Notes: generated by a model not told the origin, from the sequence alone. A DNA stretch of 64,000 nucleotides from DATFKA01 sp035268885 (GCA_035268885.1 DATFKA010000008.1:10099-74098), one strand, 5' to 3'. Numbered from the stretch's first letter, positions 51,216-61,390 are shown. Program-made: numbers and translations.

Positions 51216-54200
51216 TCAGGCATCCACGGCCTCAATGATTTTTTTGAGTAGGGCATTGGCCTGTTTCAGGCTGCGTACATTGTCCTTAATGACGATCAGG
51301 TGGCGGTTGGATTGCTTCATGCTCAGCCCCTCTTTCTTGCCTTTGGAGACGATATAGCCCATAATTTGCTGGAAGATCTCACTTTCGTAAAATGGGGATT
51401 GCGGGTTTTCCACAAAATAGCAGCGCAGTTTATTGTTCTTTAGGATCAGGCGTTCAAAACCTAGCTCTATACAACTCCAGCGCAGGCGCAGCCCAGCGAA
51501 TAACTCCATGACCTGCGGCGGAATCTTGCCAAAGCGATCCCGTAGCTTTTGCTGAAAAGCTTCCAGCTCTTCTTCATTCTTGAGCTTATCCAACTCTGTG
51601 TAAATATTCAGTCGCTCCTGAATATTGGTAATGTAGGCATCCGGAATGAGCATCTCCACGTCGGTATCGACCTGTACGTCGCGCACGTAGTAGCGCTTCT
51701 TTTCCAGTTCCTCCTGGAATAGATCTTTGTATTCGTTTTCTTTTAATTCAATAACGGCTTCCTCCAAAATCCGTTGGTAGGTCTCGTAACCAATATCGGT
51801 GATAAAGCCACTTTGCTCTGCGCCCAGCAAATTACCCGCTCCGCGGATATCCAGGTCACGCATGGCAATGTTGAAGCCACTCCCCAGATCCGAGAATTCC
51901 TCCAGCGTGCGCAGGCGCTTGCGGGCATCGGAAGTCAGGGTAGAAATGGGTGGACTAAACAGGTAGCAGAAAGCTTTCTTATTCGAGCGGCCTACCCGAC
52001 CGCGCAGCTGATGCAAATCACTCATGCCAAACTGATTGGCATTATTGATGATCATGGTATTGGCATTGGGGATGTCCAGGCCCGTTTCAATAATATTGGT
52101 GCAGACCAGCACGTCGTACTGGTGATCGATAAAGTCTACCAGGGTTTTTTCCAGCTCCCTGGGCTCCATCTGGCCGTGCGCCATGGCAATGTCCACGTCG
52201 GGAGAAAGGCGCCGCAACATAGCGGTGATATCGGGTAGATTCTTTACCCGGTTGTGCACAAAAAACACCTGTCCGCCGCGGTTGATTTCGTAATCGATGG
52301 AATCCTTTATGAGTTCATTATTAAACACGCGGACCTCGGTGTGGATGGGCTGTCGGTTGGGCGGCGGAGTCCTGATGATCGATAAATCGCGCGCACTCAT
52401 CAGGGAAAACTGTAGGGTCCGGGGAATGGGGGTAGCGGTCAGGGTTAGGGTGTCCACGTTTACTTTTAGGTTCCGGAGTTTTTCCTTGGCAGCTACGCCG
52501 AACTTTTGCTCTTCGTCGATAACCAGTAGGCCGAGGTCCTTGAAGCCTACTTTTTTATTCAGTAAAGAGTGGGTACCGATGATTAGATCAATCTCTCCGG
52601 CCTTAAGCTGTTCAAATATTTCGCGTTTCTGCTTGGCGGTCTTAAAGCGATTCAGGTAGTCGGTGGTGACCCCAAATTCTTTGAGTCGCTCGTTGAAGGT
52701 GTGAAAATGCTGTAGGGCCAGGATGGTGGTCGGCACCAGGATGGCGGCTTGCTTACCGCCGACGATGGCTTTAAAGGCGGCGCGTATGGCAATTTCCGTT
52801 TTACCAAAGCCCACGTCTCCACAGATAAGTCGATCCATGGGGTAGGGTTTTTTCATATCTTCCTTGACCGCTTCGGTGGCCGTGGCCTGGTCGGGCGTGT
52901 CTTCGTAGATAAAGGAAGCTTCCAGCTCGGTTTGTAGATAGCCGTCGGGCGGAAAAGCAAAACCTTCGGCAGCCTTGCGTTTGGCGTACAGTTTAATCAG
53001 CTCTTTGGCAATGTCTTTTACCTTGCGTTTGGTTTTGCGCTTGAGGGTCTTCCAGGCGTCGGAGCCGATCTTGTGCAGCTTGGGTTTGGAGCCATCCTTG
53101 CCGACGTATTTGGAGATCTTGTGCAGGGAGTTGATACTAACGTAGAGGATATCATTATTCTTGTAAATTAGGCGGACCGATTCCTGTAGATGGCCATTGA
53201 TGTCAATCTTTTCTAGCCCGGAATAGCGGCCGATTCCGTGATCGATGTGGGTAACGTAGTCGCCGGGTTGCAGCTCGCGTAGCATACGCAGGTTGAGCGC
53301 CTGATCTTTGGTAAAGCCTGATTTAAGTTTGTAGCGGTGGAAGCGCTCAAAGATCTGGTGGTCGGTATAGCAGGCGATCTTTAGGTCCTGATCAATAAAT
53401 CCCTCGTGAATGGCATTGGCGACTGGGTGGAATTGTACATTAGCTTCCAGGTCTTCAAAAATGGCGTAAAAGCGCTCAATTTGTTTGGGGTTTTCGGCAA
53501 AGAGATAGATTTCGATATTTTCTTTCCGCCTAGCGCGAAAATCGTCGATCAGGAGGTTGAAATTCTTATTGAAGCTGGGCTGGGGCTGAGCCTGGTAAAC
53601 GAATTTTTGATTGAATTCGATGGGTTGTTGACGCTCACTCCAACAGATAATGGAACGGTCCTTGATGTCTTCCATCACTTCTGCCGGACGGATAAAAGCC
53701 CGGTCTTTAAATATTTTCTTCAGTTCTTCTTCTTCCACTAAAGCCACGCCTTCGGCAAAAGCCTGCGCCTTTTCAAAGCAGCTCTGTAGTCGATCAAGGA
53801 TATTCTCAAAATCCTTGATCCAGATGTGCATACTATCGGGTAATACCCGAAAAATAGAGACTTTGTCTTGTCGCGCGAAGCGCGTATTGATATTGGGTAC
53901 GATGGTAATCTCACTAATATTTTTTAGCGAAAGCTGCGAGGTAGGATTAAAGGTACGGATGCTCTCGATCTCATCATCAAATAGCTCGATCCGGTAGGGA
54001 TAATCGTTACCGTAAGAAAAGATATCCACGATGCCCCCGCGGATGGAATACTGACCGGGTTCGTAGACGAAATCTTCCCGTTGAAAACCGTGCTCGGAAA
54101 AGACTTCGATAACGGTATCTACATCCAGAGATTCTCCTTTTTGAATGTGGATGCGATCTTCGTTCAGCACATCGGGGGCTACTACCTGCTCGAAGAGTGC

Positions 54201-54587
54201 CTCGGGATAGCTGACGATAATGGTGCGGCTATTATCCTTTTGGCTGAGCTGGTCGATGGTATCGGCCCGCTGTAATATATTGGCCTGGCTGAGTACCTCG
54301 AAGTACTGGGGGCGCTTAAAGGAATCGGGGAAAAAGTTAATCTTTTGCTGACCAAAGAGGTTGGCCAGGTTGTTTTGTAGATAGGCCGCCTCTTCTTTGT
54401 CATTGGCGATGAGCAGGTGGGCCTTTTGGGTGTGCTGGTGGATGCCGTAGAAGGCAAAGGCCTCCTGGGCACCGCGCAGGCCCAATAATTGTACCCGGCT
54501 CTGGGGCGTTTTTGATAAATAATCGCCCGCCTGAGCAGCTCTTGGATCTTCTTCGTATCTTTTAAGTAGTTGTTCCAGGTTTTTCAC
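51216..54587 (-). CDS. mfd: transcription-repair coupling factor
   Basis: A 1123-residue Mfd of normal size. The UvrB-homology N-terminal region (about 1-330, GGIVDIFSYGNDYPYRIELF) binds UvrA; the RNA-polymerase-interacting CarD-like domain begins near LQPGDYVTHIDHGIGRYSGL (about 440-460); the helicase motor has GDVGFGKT (Walker A, about 590), DEEQKFG (motif II) and TATPIPRTLQFSLM; the C-terminal TRCF domain closes the protein. It removes stalled RNA polymerase at lesions and recruits excision repair. Convergent with the surface-protein gene, with back-to-back stop codons. Confidence 0.97.
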   Translation of the reverse strand: MKNLEQLLKRYEEDPRAAQAGDYLSKTPQSRVQLLGLRGAQEAFAFYGIHQHTQKAHLLIANDKEEAAYLQNNLANLFGQQKINFFPDSFKRPQYFEVLSQANILQRADTIDQLSQKDNSRTIIVSYPEALFEQVVAPDVLNEDRIHIQKGESLDVDTVIEVFSEHGFQREDFVYEPGQYSIRGGIVDIFSYGNDYPYRIELFDDEIESIRTFNPTSQLSLKNISEITIVPNINTRFARQDKVSIFRVLPDSMHIWIKDFENILDRLQSCFEKAQAFAEGVALVEEEELKKIFKDRAFIRPAEVMEDIKDRSIICWSERQQPIEFNQKFVYQAQPQPSFNKNFNLLIDDFRARRKENIEIYLFAENPKQIERFYAIFEDLEANVQFHPVANAIHEGFIDQDLKIACYTDHQIFERFHRYKLKSGFTKDQALNLRMLRELQPGDYVTHIDHGIGRYSGLEKIDINGHLQESVRLIYKNNDILYVSINSLHKISKYVGKDGSKPKLHKIGSDAWKTLKRKTKRKVKDIAKELIKLYAKRKAAEGFAFPPDGYLQTELEASFIYEDTPDQATATEAVKEDMKKPYPMDRLICGDVGFGKTEIAIRAAFKAIVGGKQAAILVPTTILALQHFHTFNERLKEFGVTTDYLNRFKTAKQKREIFEQLKAGEIDLIIGTHSLLNKKVGFKDLGLLVIDEEQKFGVAAKEKLRNLKVNVDTLTLTATPIPRTLQFSLMSARDLSIIRTPPPNRQPIHTEVRVFNNELIKDSIDYEINRGGQVFFVHNRVKNLPDITAMLRRLSPDVDIAMAHGQMEPRELEKTLVDFIDHQYDVLVCTNIIETGLDIPNANTMIINNANQFGMSDLHQLRGRVGRSNKKAFCYLFSPPISTLTSDARKRLRTLEEFSDLGSGFNIAMRDLDIRGAGNLLGAEQSGFITDIGYETYQRILEEAVIELKENEYKDLFQEELEKKRYYVRDVQVDTDVEMLIPDAYITNIQERLNIYTELDKLKNEEELEAFQQKLRDRFGKIPPQVMELFAGLRLRWSCIELGFERLILKNNKLRCYFVENPQSPFYESEIFQQIMGYIVSKGKKEGLSMKQSNRHLIVIKDNVRSLKQANALLKKIIEAVDA

Positions 54588-54769
54588 GGCGCAAAGGTAA
54601 GGAATCTCCAGGGCCGAATGTGGCCTAAGACTCCGAATTATGTAAAAACTAGACCTAATAACGGCTCAATCGGTAATATAGATCACGCGAAGCGCCATAA
54701 AAAAATGATTATTTTGCAAAAGCATCTGGCTCAGCCAGGCTGGCGTCTCTTAACAAAAATCAAACAGAT

Positions 54770-55165
54770 ATGAAACAATTATTAATACTGACCTTACTTT
54801 CTTTGACTATGGCTTGCGGCAACACCGGGGCACAGGATCAAGATCAGACCACTGAAGCGAAACACCGGGTACTTTCCAAAGCCGAATTTGAAAAACGACT
54901 TTCTGAGGGAGATATCCAACTGGTCGACGTACGTACACCCAACGAATATGCCGCGGGCCACATCGAGGGGGCGATCAACGCTAACGTAATGGATCCCAAC
55001 TTTCCGGTAGACGTGGCTTCCAAAACCGACACCAGTAAGCAGGTGATGATCTATTGCCGCTCCGGTAAGCGTTCGGATCGCGCCGCCAAAGTAATGGAAG
55101 AAATGGGTTATCCGATGATCTACGATCTGGACGGTGGGTATTTGGCCTGGTCGCGAGAGCAGTAA
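54770..55165 (+). CDS. rhodanese-like domain lipoprotein
   Basis: A 131-residue protein with a lipobox (LTMAC, Cys16), a short polar linker and a single rhodanese domain: VDVRTPNEYAAGHIEGAINA (about 50-69), active-site loop CRSGKRS (about 98-104) with the catalytic Cys, and DLDGGYLAW at the end. It could transfer sulfane sulfur or act in redox chemistry in the periplasm. It is divergent from mfd and has its own short upstream region. Confidence 0.92.
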   Translation: MKQLLILTLLSLTMACGNTGAQDQDQTTEAKHRVLSKAEFEKRLSEGDIQLVDVRTPNEYAAGHIEGAINANVMDPNFPVDVASKTDTSKQVMIYCRSGKRSDRAAKVMEEMGYPMIYDLDGGYLAWSREQ

Positions 55166-55250
55166 ATGGTAGATAAGGCAAAAAAACTGGGAAAAACCCC
55201 GGATTTTGTCTTCTTTTTTGGGTAAAAGTGAATCGTATGAGCTTTTTTAC

Positions 55251-55288
55251 TATTTTTATGAGGCAAATTATAAGTACTCATAAAAATA
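55251..55288 (+). promoter_or_regulatory. 12-bp perfect inverted repeat before the 883-residue surface protein gene
   Basis: TATTTTTATGAG (55251-55262) is mirrored by CTCATAAAAATA (55277-55288) around 14 bases, ending 9 bases before the ATG. It may be an operator or an RNA hairpin covering the ribosome-binding region. Confidence 0.45.
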
Positions 55289-55297
55289 TTGACGATC

Positions 55298-57949
55298 ATG
55301 AAAAGAGTTCTACTCTCACTATTATTTTTGTGCAGTGTCGCAATCGCTGTGAACGCACAAAATATTGCTGCTGAATTTAGTAGCACAACGCAAGGAACAT
55401 TAGATGGAATACCCTTTACTATTTCTGATTGGCCAAGTTCAGGTTTTACAGCTCAATTAGATGTGACGGATTATACAAGTCTCAACAGTTATTGTGCACC
55501 ACTGGGCGCTGCTGAAGATAACATTACGCATCCCTCAGGTCTGGGTTGGACGGTAACTTTTGACCAGCCAGTTGAGAACTTAAGGGTATATTTATCCTGC
55601 TTCCGTTCTACATCAAATGGTACCTTTAATGCAACTGCAACTAAATTGTCAGGCAGTATAGGACTTGCGATGGATGGGGTTACTGTGACTGGAGGCAGTT
55701 GTAGTTATGGCCTCCTTGAATTCGCCGGACCGCTGACTACGCTCACTTTCACACCGAATACTCTGGGGAGTGGAAGTTTTCAAAATTTCACTTTTGGTTT
55801 AGGAGATGGTACCGATTGCGGCTCCGAAGGCGGCTTTATTGATCCTTGTGAGATTACGTTCAATGATCCGGGGACGGTCACATTAGAAAACGGCCAGGTG
55901 ACCGGACAAGGTTTTGCTACACCGTCTGGAGGTGTGTACAGCGGAGCAGGCGTCACAGATAACGGTAATGGATTCACCTTTACTTTTGATCCTAATGTCA
56001 CTGGATTAGGAGCGCAGGAGGTTACTTACACCTACGAAGAAAAAGGGGAGTGGTCTTTAGTTCCAGGTAGTGCTTTAATGGTTAATGCTAATCAATCCGC
56101 TTTTGGCAGGAGAGTAGCTATAACTCCAGATGGTTCCAGAGCCGTGATTAGTGCGCCGACAAATGCCGACGATGGAGCAGTTAGGGTTTATGACTGGGAT
56201 GGATCCAATTGGACTCAAGTGGGACAAACGCTTACTGATAATGTTACTGCATTTCCAAGCTTTTACGGCTTTGGTGTTGATATCTCTCATGACGGTAGTA
56301 GAATAGCTGTTTCCTACAGCAGTTTTAGAGTTGAAGTATATGATTTTGATGGGACTAATTGGGTGCTTGTTGGAGCTGCCCTCGAAGGAAACGGTAGAAA
56401 TGTTAGACTTAATGCAGATGGAAGTCGACTATTAATTGGAGATAGCAACACAAACCGCAATGTAGCAATAGTTTACGATTGGGACGGTACGAACTGGACT
56501 CAAGTGGGGAGTACCTTAGAAGAGGAACGTGATAATGATCGCTTCGGTGGTGGTATTGATATATCTGATGATGGCTCAATTATAGTTGTGGGAGCTAGTG
56601 AAAACAATTCTAGTTTACCAGTACCCAGACTTGGATATGTTAAGGTGTTTCAGTACGATGAGGGAACGATGGATTGGGTGCAGTTGGGTAGTAAAATAGA
56701 AGGAAAAGTAGATCAGGATTGGTTAGGAGGAGATGTAAGCATAAGTGCTGATGGTATGCGCTTTGTGACTAATGCTACAGGAGGGTCTACCTGGGTCGGA
56801 AGAGCGTATGAATATAACGGTTCTGACTGGATGCAAATTGGTGAAGATATCGATGGGGAAAGAAATATGAGATCAGGGTCTATGACTCCAGATGGCAATA
56901 AAGTAGTTTTTGAAACGTCAGGCTCATTTTACGTATTTGAATGGGACGGTACAGAATGGGTCTGTATTGGCGAGCGTGGAGTTCCCGGTTTTAATATTGC
57001 TGAATCAGGTTCAATATGGTTGGCCGAAGATGGTAATGTTTATGCAGGAGGGAGCAACAATGTAGGAATTTTTAAAGTTAGTGCAGCTTGTTCTTCATCA
57101 GCTACCGCAAACATTCTGGTCATCTCCAACAGCCCGGCTAATGTTTCCACTGAAAGTGGTAACAGGATTACTTTTGGAGATCCTTGTTTCTGTAATAATC
57201 CACTCAACTGTTTACAAGATAATGATGTATTATTGTTCCACGATGTATTACGTATTCCTGAGTCGGGTACAATTGCTTCAGGCTTAGAAATTAGAATAGA
57301 GTCTTCTTCCAACTTTTTTATTGACGTACCTTGTGAGGGAGGAATGCTGACGGAGCCTAGCTACGGAGCCATTTCTGGTACTATTATTCCAGAGACCTCT
57401 CCCGGAGTTTATGAGATTGATTTCTGGCGGCCATCCGGCGTTCAGCCGACACTATCCGTTACGGAGAGCAACAATGTGACTATGGCACCTGCTGAGACTT
57501 TCCAGCCGCTCTGTTTTCAGGAGGATTGTCCTGATTGTGCCATCAGTAATGTAGCTGTACAAAGCGATGATACCTGCGATGGAGCCGATGCTACTTTCAC
57601 GTTATCTTTTGATGTTACGGATGGTAGTGGTAATTATCAAGTGGTCGCAGCGGAAACCAATGCAGACCTGGGAGTTACGATGGGCGATGTATTGGGAACA
57701 TTATCGGGAGCTACGGATGGTATGGATCTACAGATCATGGGTACCATAGCAACTACAACCGCAGCAACTGCCCTATTGGTACAAGTAGAAGATGCAGATG
57801 AGGATGGTTGTGCGTTAGATACAGCAGTTTCAGTTAATATTCCAGCTTGTGTTATTCCGGATGATTTACCCGCGCTCCCTCGCGGCCTACTGATCGGCTT
57901 GTTCCTGGTGGTGCTGGGTGCCGGTGTGGTCATGATGAAAAGATTCTAA
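55298..57949 (+). CDS. large secreted protein with propeller-like repeats and a PEP/IPTL-CTERM-like tail
   Basis: An 883-residue protein starting MKRVLLSLLFLCSVAI with signal peptide ending NAQ (about 21). A beta-sandwich domain extends to about 165; a linker domain with GGVYSGAGVTDNGNGFTFTF follows; then six or so tandem blades with the motif YDWDGTNWTQVG and DGSR-type turns (about 250-590), and a cysteine-containing region with two Ig-like modules. The C-terminus reads DDLPALPRGLLIGLFLVVLG with a final MMKRF: a short Pro motif, one hydrophobic helix and a basic tail, the layout of exosortase-type (PEP-CTERM/IPTL-CTERM) anchors. A T9SS sorting domain is absent. Confidence 0.8.
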   Translation: MKRVLLSLLFLCSVAIAVNAQNIAAEFSSTTQGTLDGIPFTISDWPSSGFTAQLDVTDYTSLNSYCAPLGAAEDNITHPSGLGWTVTFDQPVENLRVYLSCFRSTSNGTFNATATKLSGSIGLAMDGVTVTGGSCSYGLLEFAGPLTTLTFTPNTLGSGSFQNFTFGLGDGTDCGSEGGFIDPCEITFNDPGTVTLENGQVTGQGFATPSGGVYSGAGVTDNGNGFTFTFDPNVTGLGAQEVTYTYEEKGEWSLVPGSALMVNANQSAFGRRVAITPDGSRAVISAPTNADDGAVRVYDWDGSNWTQVGQTLTDNVTAFPSFYGFGVDISHDGSRIAVSYSSFRVEVYDFDGTNWVLVGAALEGNGRNVRLNADGSRLLIGDSNTNRNVAIVYDWDGTNWTQVGSTLEEERDNDRFGGGIDISDDGSIIVVGASENNSSLPVPRLGYVKVFQYDEGTMDWVQLGSKIEGKVDQDWLGGDVSISADGMRFVTNATGGSTWVGRAYEYNGSDWMQIGEDIDGERNMRSGSMTPDGNKVVFETSGSFYVFEWDGTEWVCIGERGVPGFNIAESGSIWLAEDGNVYAGGSNNVGIFKVSAACSSSATANILVISNSPANVSTESGNRITFGDPCFCNNPLNCLQDNDVLLFHDVLRIPESGTIASGLEIRIESSSNFFIDVPCEGGMLTEPSYGAISGTIIPETSPGVYEIDFWRPSGVQPTLSVTESNNVTMAPAETFQPLCFQEDCPDCAISNVAVQSDDTCDGADATFTLSFDVTDGSGNYQVVAAETNADLGVTMGDVLGTLSGATDGMDLQIMGTIATTTAATALLVQVEDADEDGCALDTAVSVNIPACVIPDDLPALPRGLLIGLFLVVLGAGVVMMKRF

Positions 57950-57978
57950 ATAAAAATAATCCAGACATTGGATATTTA

Positions 57979-58018
57979 TTCCGTCAATCGGCTCCAGGGC
58001 TGGTTGACGGAATTTTGT
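57979..58018 (+). terminator. terminator after the large secreted protein gene
   Basis: TTCCGTCAA (57979-57987) pairs with TTGACGGAA (58004-58012) and is followed by TTTTG. The remaining 200 bases before crtI contain no further gene; TATCTTTA at about 58189-58196 is a near-consensus -7 box for the carotenoid operon. Confidence 0.65.
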
Positions 58019-58219
58019 TTCTGGTATTGTTCTTCCCACATTTCAGACTCTCAAAACACTGAAATCCTGAACAAAACCTTTCGATTGCTGTTCGAACTTT
58101 GTTATTGAAGACTTCAGCTATGGTTGCCATGGTAGCCGAATGCTGAATCTTTGGATGAAGTTGAGGTTCACTAGTATACTTTATCCTTTTATCTTTACCA
58201 GAACTAATTCTGAACAACA

Positions 58220-59698
58220 TTGGCTAAGAAAGTAATTGTTATTGGAGCGGGCTTCGCCGGATTGGCGGCCGCTTCCTGCCTCGCGAAAGAAGGCTATTCC
58301 GTCACCATCCTGGAGAAAAATGATATTCCGGGTGGACGGGCACGTAAATTTGAAGCCGAAGGTTTCGTATTTGATATGGGCCCCAGTTGGTACTGGATGC
58401 CCGATGTATTCGAGGATTATTTTGCCCATTTTGGTAAAAAGCCCTCCGATTATTACGAGCTAAAAAGGCTCGATCCTTCCTATTCCGTCTTCTTTGGGAA
58501 AGAGGACGTTATGAACGTACCAGCGAATCTGGAAGAATTCAAAGCCATGTTTGAGCGCTACGAGCCGGGTAGCAGCCAAAAGCTGGAGCAGTTTTTGGCG
58601 GAAGCCGAATATAAATATAAAGTGGGCATGAGCGAATTCGTCCATAAGCCTAGTCACTCTATTATGGAGTTTGCCGACCTGCGCGTACTCAAGAGTATGT
58701 TTCGCCTGCAGATGCTGACTTCCATGGATGCGCACGTACGCAAGCTTTTTAAGCATCCCCAATTGATTGAGTTGCTGAGCTTTCCGGTATTGTTCCTGGG
58801 AGCCACGCCGGAAAATACACCGGCCATGTACAGCCTGATGAATTACGCAGACATTGCTCTGGGTACCTGGTACCCCATGGGCGGTATGCACAAGATCATC
58901 GAAGGTATGGTCGCTCTGGCCGAAGAGCAGGGCGTAGAGATTAAGCTCAACCAGGAGGTACAACAGATATATGTACCCAACGGCCACGCCACTAAGGTAA
59001 TCACCGCCGATCGGGAGTACGAAGCGGATGTCGTGGTGGGTGGAGCCGATTACCACCACGTCGATCAGCATTTGCTCGAGAAGCGCGTACGTAATTACAC
59101 GCCAGCGTATTGGGACAAGCGCGTGATGGCACCTTCATCACTGCTTTTTTATCTGGGCGTGGACAAGAAATTGAAAAACCTGCACCATCATAATCTTTTC
59201 TTCGACGAGGACTTCAAAAAGCACGCGGTAGAAATCTACGATGACCCGCAGTGGCCCAGCAAGCCTTTGTTTTACGCTTGTATTCCCTCTATAACGGATC
59301 CCAGCGTAGCGCCGGAAGGAAAAGAAAACCTGTTTCTGCTGGTACCATTGGCACCGGATCTGGAAGATACGCCAGAATTGAGGGAAAAGTACTACAATAT
59401 TATCATGGATCGTCTGGAAGAACTGACGGGCCAGGAAGTGCGCAAGCACGTCATTTATAAGCGCTCTTTTGCCCATAAAGACTTCGAAAAAGACTACCAT
59501 GCGTACAAGGGAAATGCCTACGGATTGGCCAATACCTTGCTGCAAACGGCCTTTTTGAAGCCAAAACTGCGTAGCAAGAAGGTAAAAAACTTATATTACA
59601 CAGGACAGTTGACTACGCCGGGCCCTGGCGTACCCCCTTCTCTGATTTCCGGGCAGGTGGTCGCCAAAGAAATCCGAAAAAAATTCAAGCCTAATTAA
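58220..59698 (+). CDS. crtI: phytoene desaturase (CrtI family)
   Basis: A 492-residue FAD protein of full CrtI length. The dinucleotide motif VIGAGFAGLAAASCLAKEG (6-24) and ILEKNDIPGGRAR precede FDMGPSWYWMPDVF; the C-terminal signature reads YYTGQLTTPGPGVPPSLISG. It desaturates phytoene to neurosporene or lycopene. The start is a TTG at 58220, as no in-frame ATG precedes the FAD motif. It begins a three-gene carotenoid operon (12-base gap to the synthase gene). Related CrtI-like saturases/isomerases exist, but gene order supports phytoene. Confidence 0.93.
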   Translation: MAKKVIVIGAGFAGLAAASCLAKEGYSVTILEKNDIPGGRARKFEAEGFVFDMGPSWYWMPDVFEDYFAHFGKKPSDYYELKRLDPSYSVFFGKEDVMNVPANLEEFKAMFERYEPGSSQKLEQFLAEAEYKYKVGMSEFVHKPSHSIMEFADLRVLKSMFRLQMLTSMDAHVRKLFKHPQLIELLSFPVLFLGATPENTPAMYSLMNYADIALGTWYPMGGMHKIIEGMVALAEEQGVEIKLNQEVQQIYVPNGHATKVITADREYEADVVVGGADYHHVDQHLLEKRVRNYTPAYWDKRVMAPSSLLFYLGVDKKLKNLHHHNLFFDEDFKKHAVEIYDDPQWPSKPLFYACIPSITDPSVAPEGKENLFLLVPLAPDLEDTPELREKYYNIIMDRLEELTGQEVRKHVIYKRSFAHKDFEKDYHAYKGNAYGLANTLLQTAFLKPKLRSKKVKNLYYTGQLTTPGPGVPPSLISGQVVAKEIRKKFKPN

Positions 59699-59710
59699 AT
59701 ATTATTCTCG

Positions 59711-60553
59711 ATGCAACACATGAAATTGTACAGCGATGTCTGCCGGGAGTGCAGTCAGCATATCACCCAGCGCTACAGCACCTCCTTTTCGATGGGCATC
59801 AAGGCATTTGATAAGCAATATCGCCCACCCATCTATTCGATCTATGGCTTTGTGCGCTTCGCGGACGAGATCGTAGATACTTTTCACGATTTTGACAAGG
59901 CAGAGTTATTGGATCGTTTCCGTAAGGATACTTACCAGGCTATCGAAGAGAAGATTAGCCTCAACCCGGTGCTGCAATCTTTTCAGGAAGTGGTACACCA
60001 GTATAATATTGAGATGGAGTTGATTGATGCCTTTTTGGATAGCATGGAGATGGATCTGCATTTCCACAATTACGAAGATGGCCTTTACAAAAAGTATATT
60101 TACGGTTCAGCGGAGGTGGTTGGCCTGATGTGTCTGCGCGTATTTGTAGGTGGCAATGAAGAGCGTTATCAATCGCTGAAAGAACCGGCCCGTGCCCTGG
60201 GTTCGGCTTTCCAGAAGATCAATTTTCTGCGGGACATGGCCAGTGATTTTGACGACCGTGGGCGCGTGTATTTCCCAGGGGTAGATTTTACTACTTTCAC
60301 AAACGAAGATAAATTAGCCATTGAGGCAGATATCAAGAAGGACTTTGATTTTGCCTACACCGGCATCGTACAATTACCCAAAGGCGTGCGATTTGGGGTG
60401 TATTTGGCCTACGTATATTATACCAAGTTATTCAAGAAGATCAAAAATGCACCGGCAAGCCGCGTTCAGCAGGAGCGTATCCGGGTGCACGATACGCGCA
60501 AGGTGATGTTGTTGTTTAGCTCTGCCCTGCGCAATAGTTTAAACTTGCTCTAG
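59711..60553 (+). CDS. crtB: phytoene synthase (squalene/phytoene synthase family)
   Basis: A 280-residue prenyl-diphosphate head-to-head condensing enzyme. The first Asp-rich motif is in GFVRFADEIVDTFHDFDKAE (about 47-66), the second in QKINFLRDMASDFDDRGRVY (about 169-188). It joins two geranylgeranyl diphosphates into 15-cis-phytoene, which the neighbouring CrtI desaturates. Three bases separate its stop from the cyclase start, so the genes are translationally close. Confidence 0.94.
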   Translation: MQHMKLYSDVCRECSQHITQRYSTSFSMGIKAFDKQYRPPIYSIYGFVRFADEIVDTFHDFDKAELLDRFRKDTYQAIEEKISLNPVLQSFQEVVHQYNIEMELIDAFLDSMEMDLHFHNYEDGLYKKYIYGSAEVVGLMCLRVFVGGNEERYQSLKEPARALGSAFQKINFLRDMASDFDDRGRVYFPGVDFTTFTNEDKLAIEADIKKDFDFAYTGIVQLPKGVRFGVYLAYVYYTKLFKKIKNAPASRVQQERIRVHDTRKVMLLFSSALRNSLNLL

Positions 60554-60556
60554 GGA

Positions 60557-61390
60557 ATGGAGCAAAACGAAAAACCTCCTTTCAGGCGTTTTCCCGCCTG
60601 GCCACTCATTTTGGGTTTGGTACTTCTGGTGCTTCAGTGGGTATTAGATGAAGTCAAGCCCGATCAGTTACTTTACGAAGTGCCGATCTGGGCACAATGG
60701 TCCTGGCTGGAAACACGCTGGACCTATTTCTACCTGCATATATTCACGGTCATTCCGGTATTGGCTTTGTCTTTCGACAAAAATGTGCACTACTATAAAA
60801 AGTGGCGGTATTTACTGCCGGCCATTTTACCCGTTGCCCTTTTCTTTATTGTCTGGGATGTGGTTTTTACGGCGCGTGGCGTCTGGGGCTTTAACGAAGC
60901 CTACTTCTCGGGCTGGTCCATCTTTGGCCTGCCGGTTGAGGAGTGGTTGTTCTTTATTACCGTTCCTTTTGCCTGCATTTTTATCTACGAATGCCTGAAT
61001 TTTTATATCAAGCGCGACCTTTTAGCGAAAGCGGAACCCATCATCACGCCTGTGTTGATCCTAACTTTTTTTAGCATCGGTCTATTCTTTTTCTGGCACA
61101 TGTATACCGCCACTACCTTTCTGCTGAGTGGTAGCTTCTTATTGTATCACTACCTCTTTGAGCCCGCCCGGCAGCGCAGTCGCTTTTACCTGGCTTACCT
61201 GGTGGTTTGGATTCCTTTTATGTTGGTGAACGGTGTGCTGACCGGTGGTTTCACCGAGGCACCCGTGGTGCTTTATAACCCCGATGAGTATTTGGGTTTC
61301 CGCGTGGGCTCCGTCCCCTTTGATGATTCCATTTACAATTTCTTGATGTTATTGGGTATTGTGACGCTGTTTGAGCGTTTTCGTAAATAG
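60557..61390 (+). CDS. lycopene beta-cyclase, CrtYcd-type fused membrane protein
   Basis: A 277-residue protein with about seven hydrophobic helices. Two copies of the lycopene cyclase domain are seen: the first contains FGLPVEEWLFFITVPFACIF (about 124-143, with the EEW motif) and the second RVGSVPFDDSIYNFLMLLGI (about 248-267). This is the fused c/d type known from Flavobacteria, Archaea and fungi, distinct from the FAD-type CrtY. It closes the ends of lycopene to give beta-carotene. No crtZ or crtW follows in the operon, so hydroxylation genes, if any, lie elsewhere. Confidence 0.92.
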   Translation: MEQNEKPPFRRFPAWPLILGLVLLVLQWVLDEVKPDQLLYEVPIWAQWSWLETRWTYFYLHIFTVIPVLALSFDKNVHYYKKWRYLLPAILPVALFFIVWDVVFTARGVWGFNEAYFSGWSIFGLPVEEWLFFITVPFACIFIYECLNFYIKRDLLAKAEPIITPVLILTFFSIGLFFFWHMYTATTFLLSGSFLLYHYLFEPARQRSRFYLAYLVVWIPFMLVNGVLTGGFTEAPVVLYNPDEYLGFRVGSVPFDDSIYNFLMLLGIVTLFERFRK

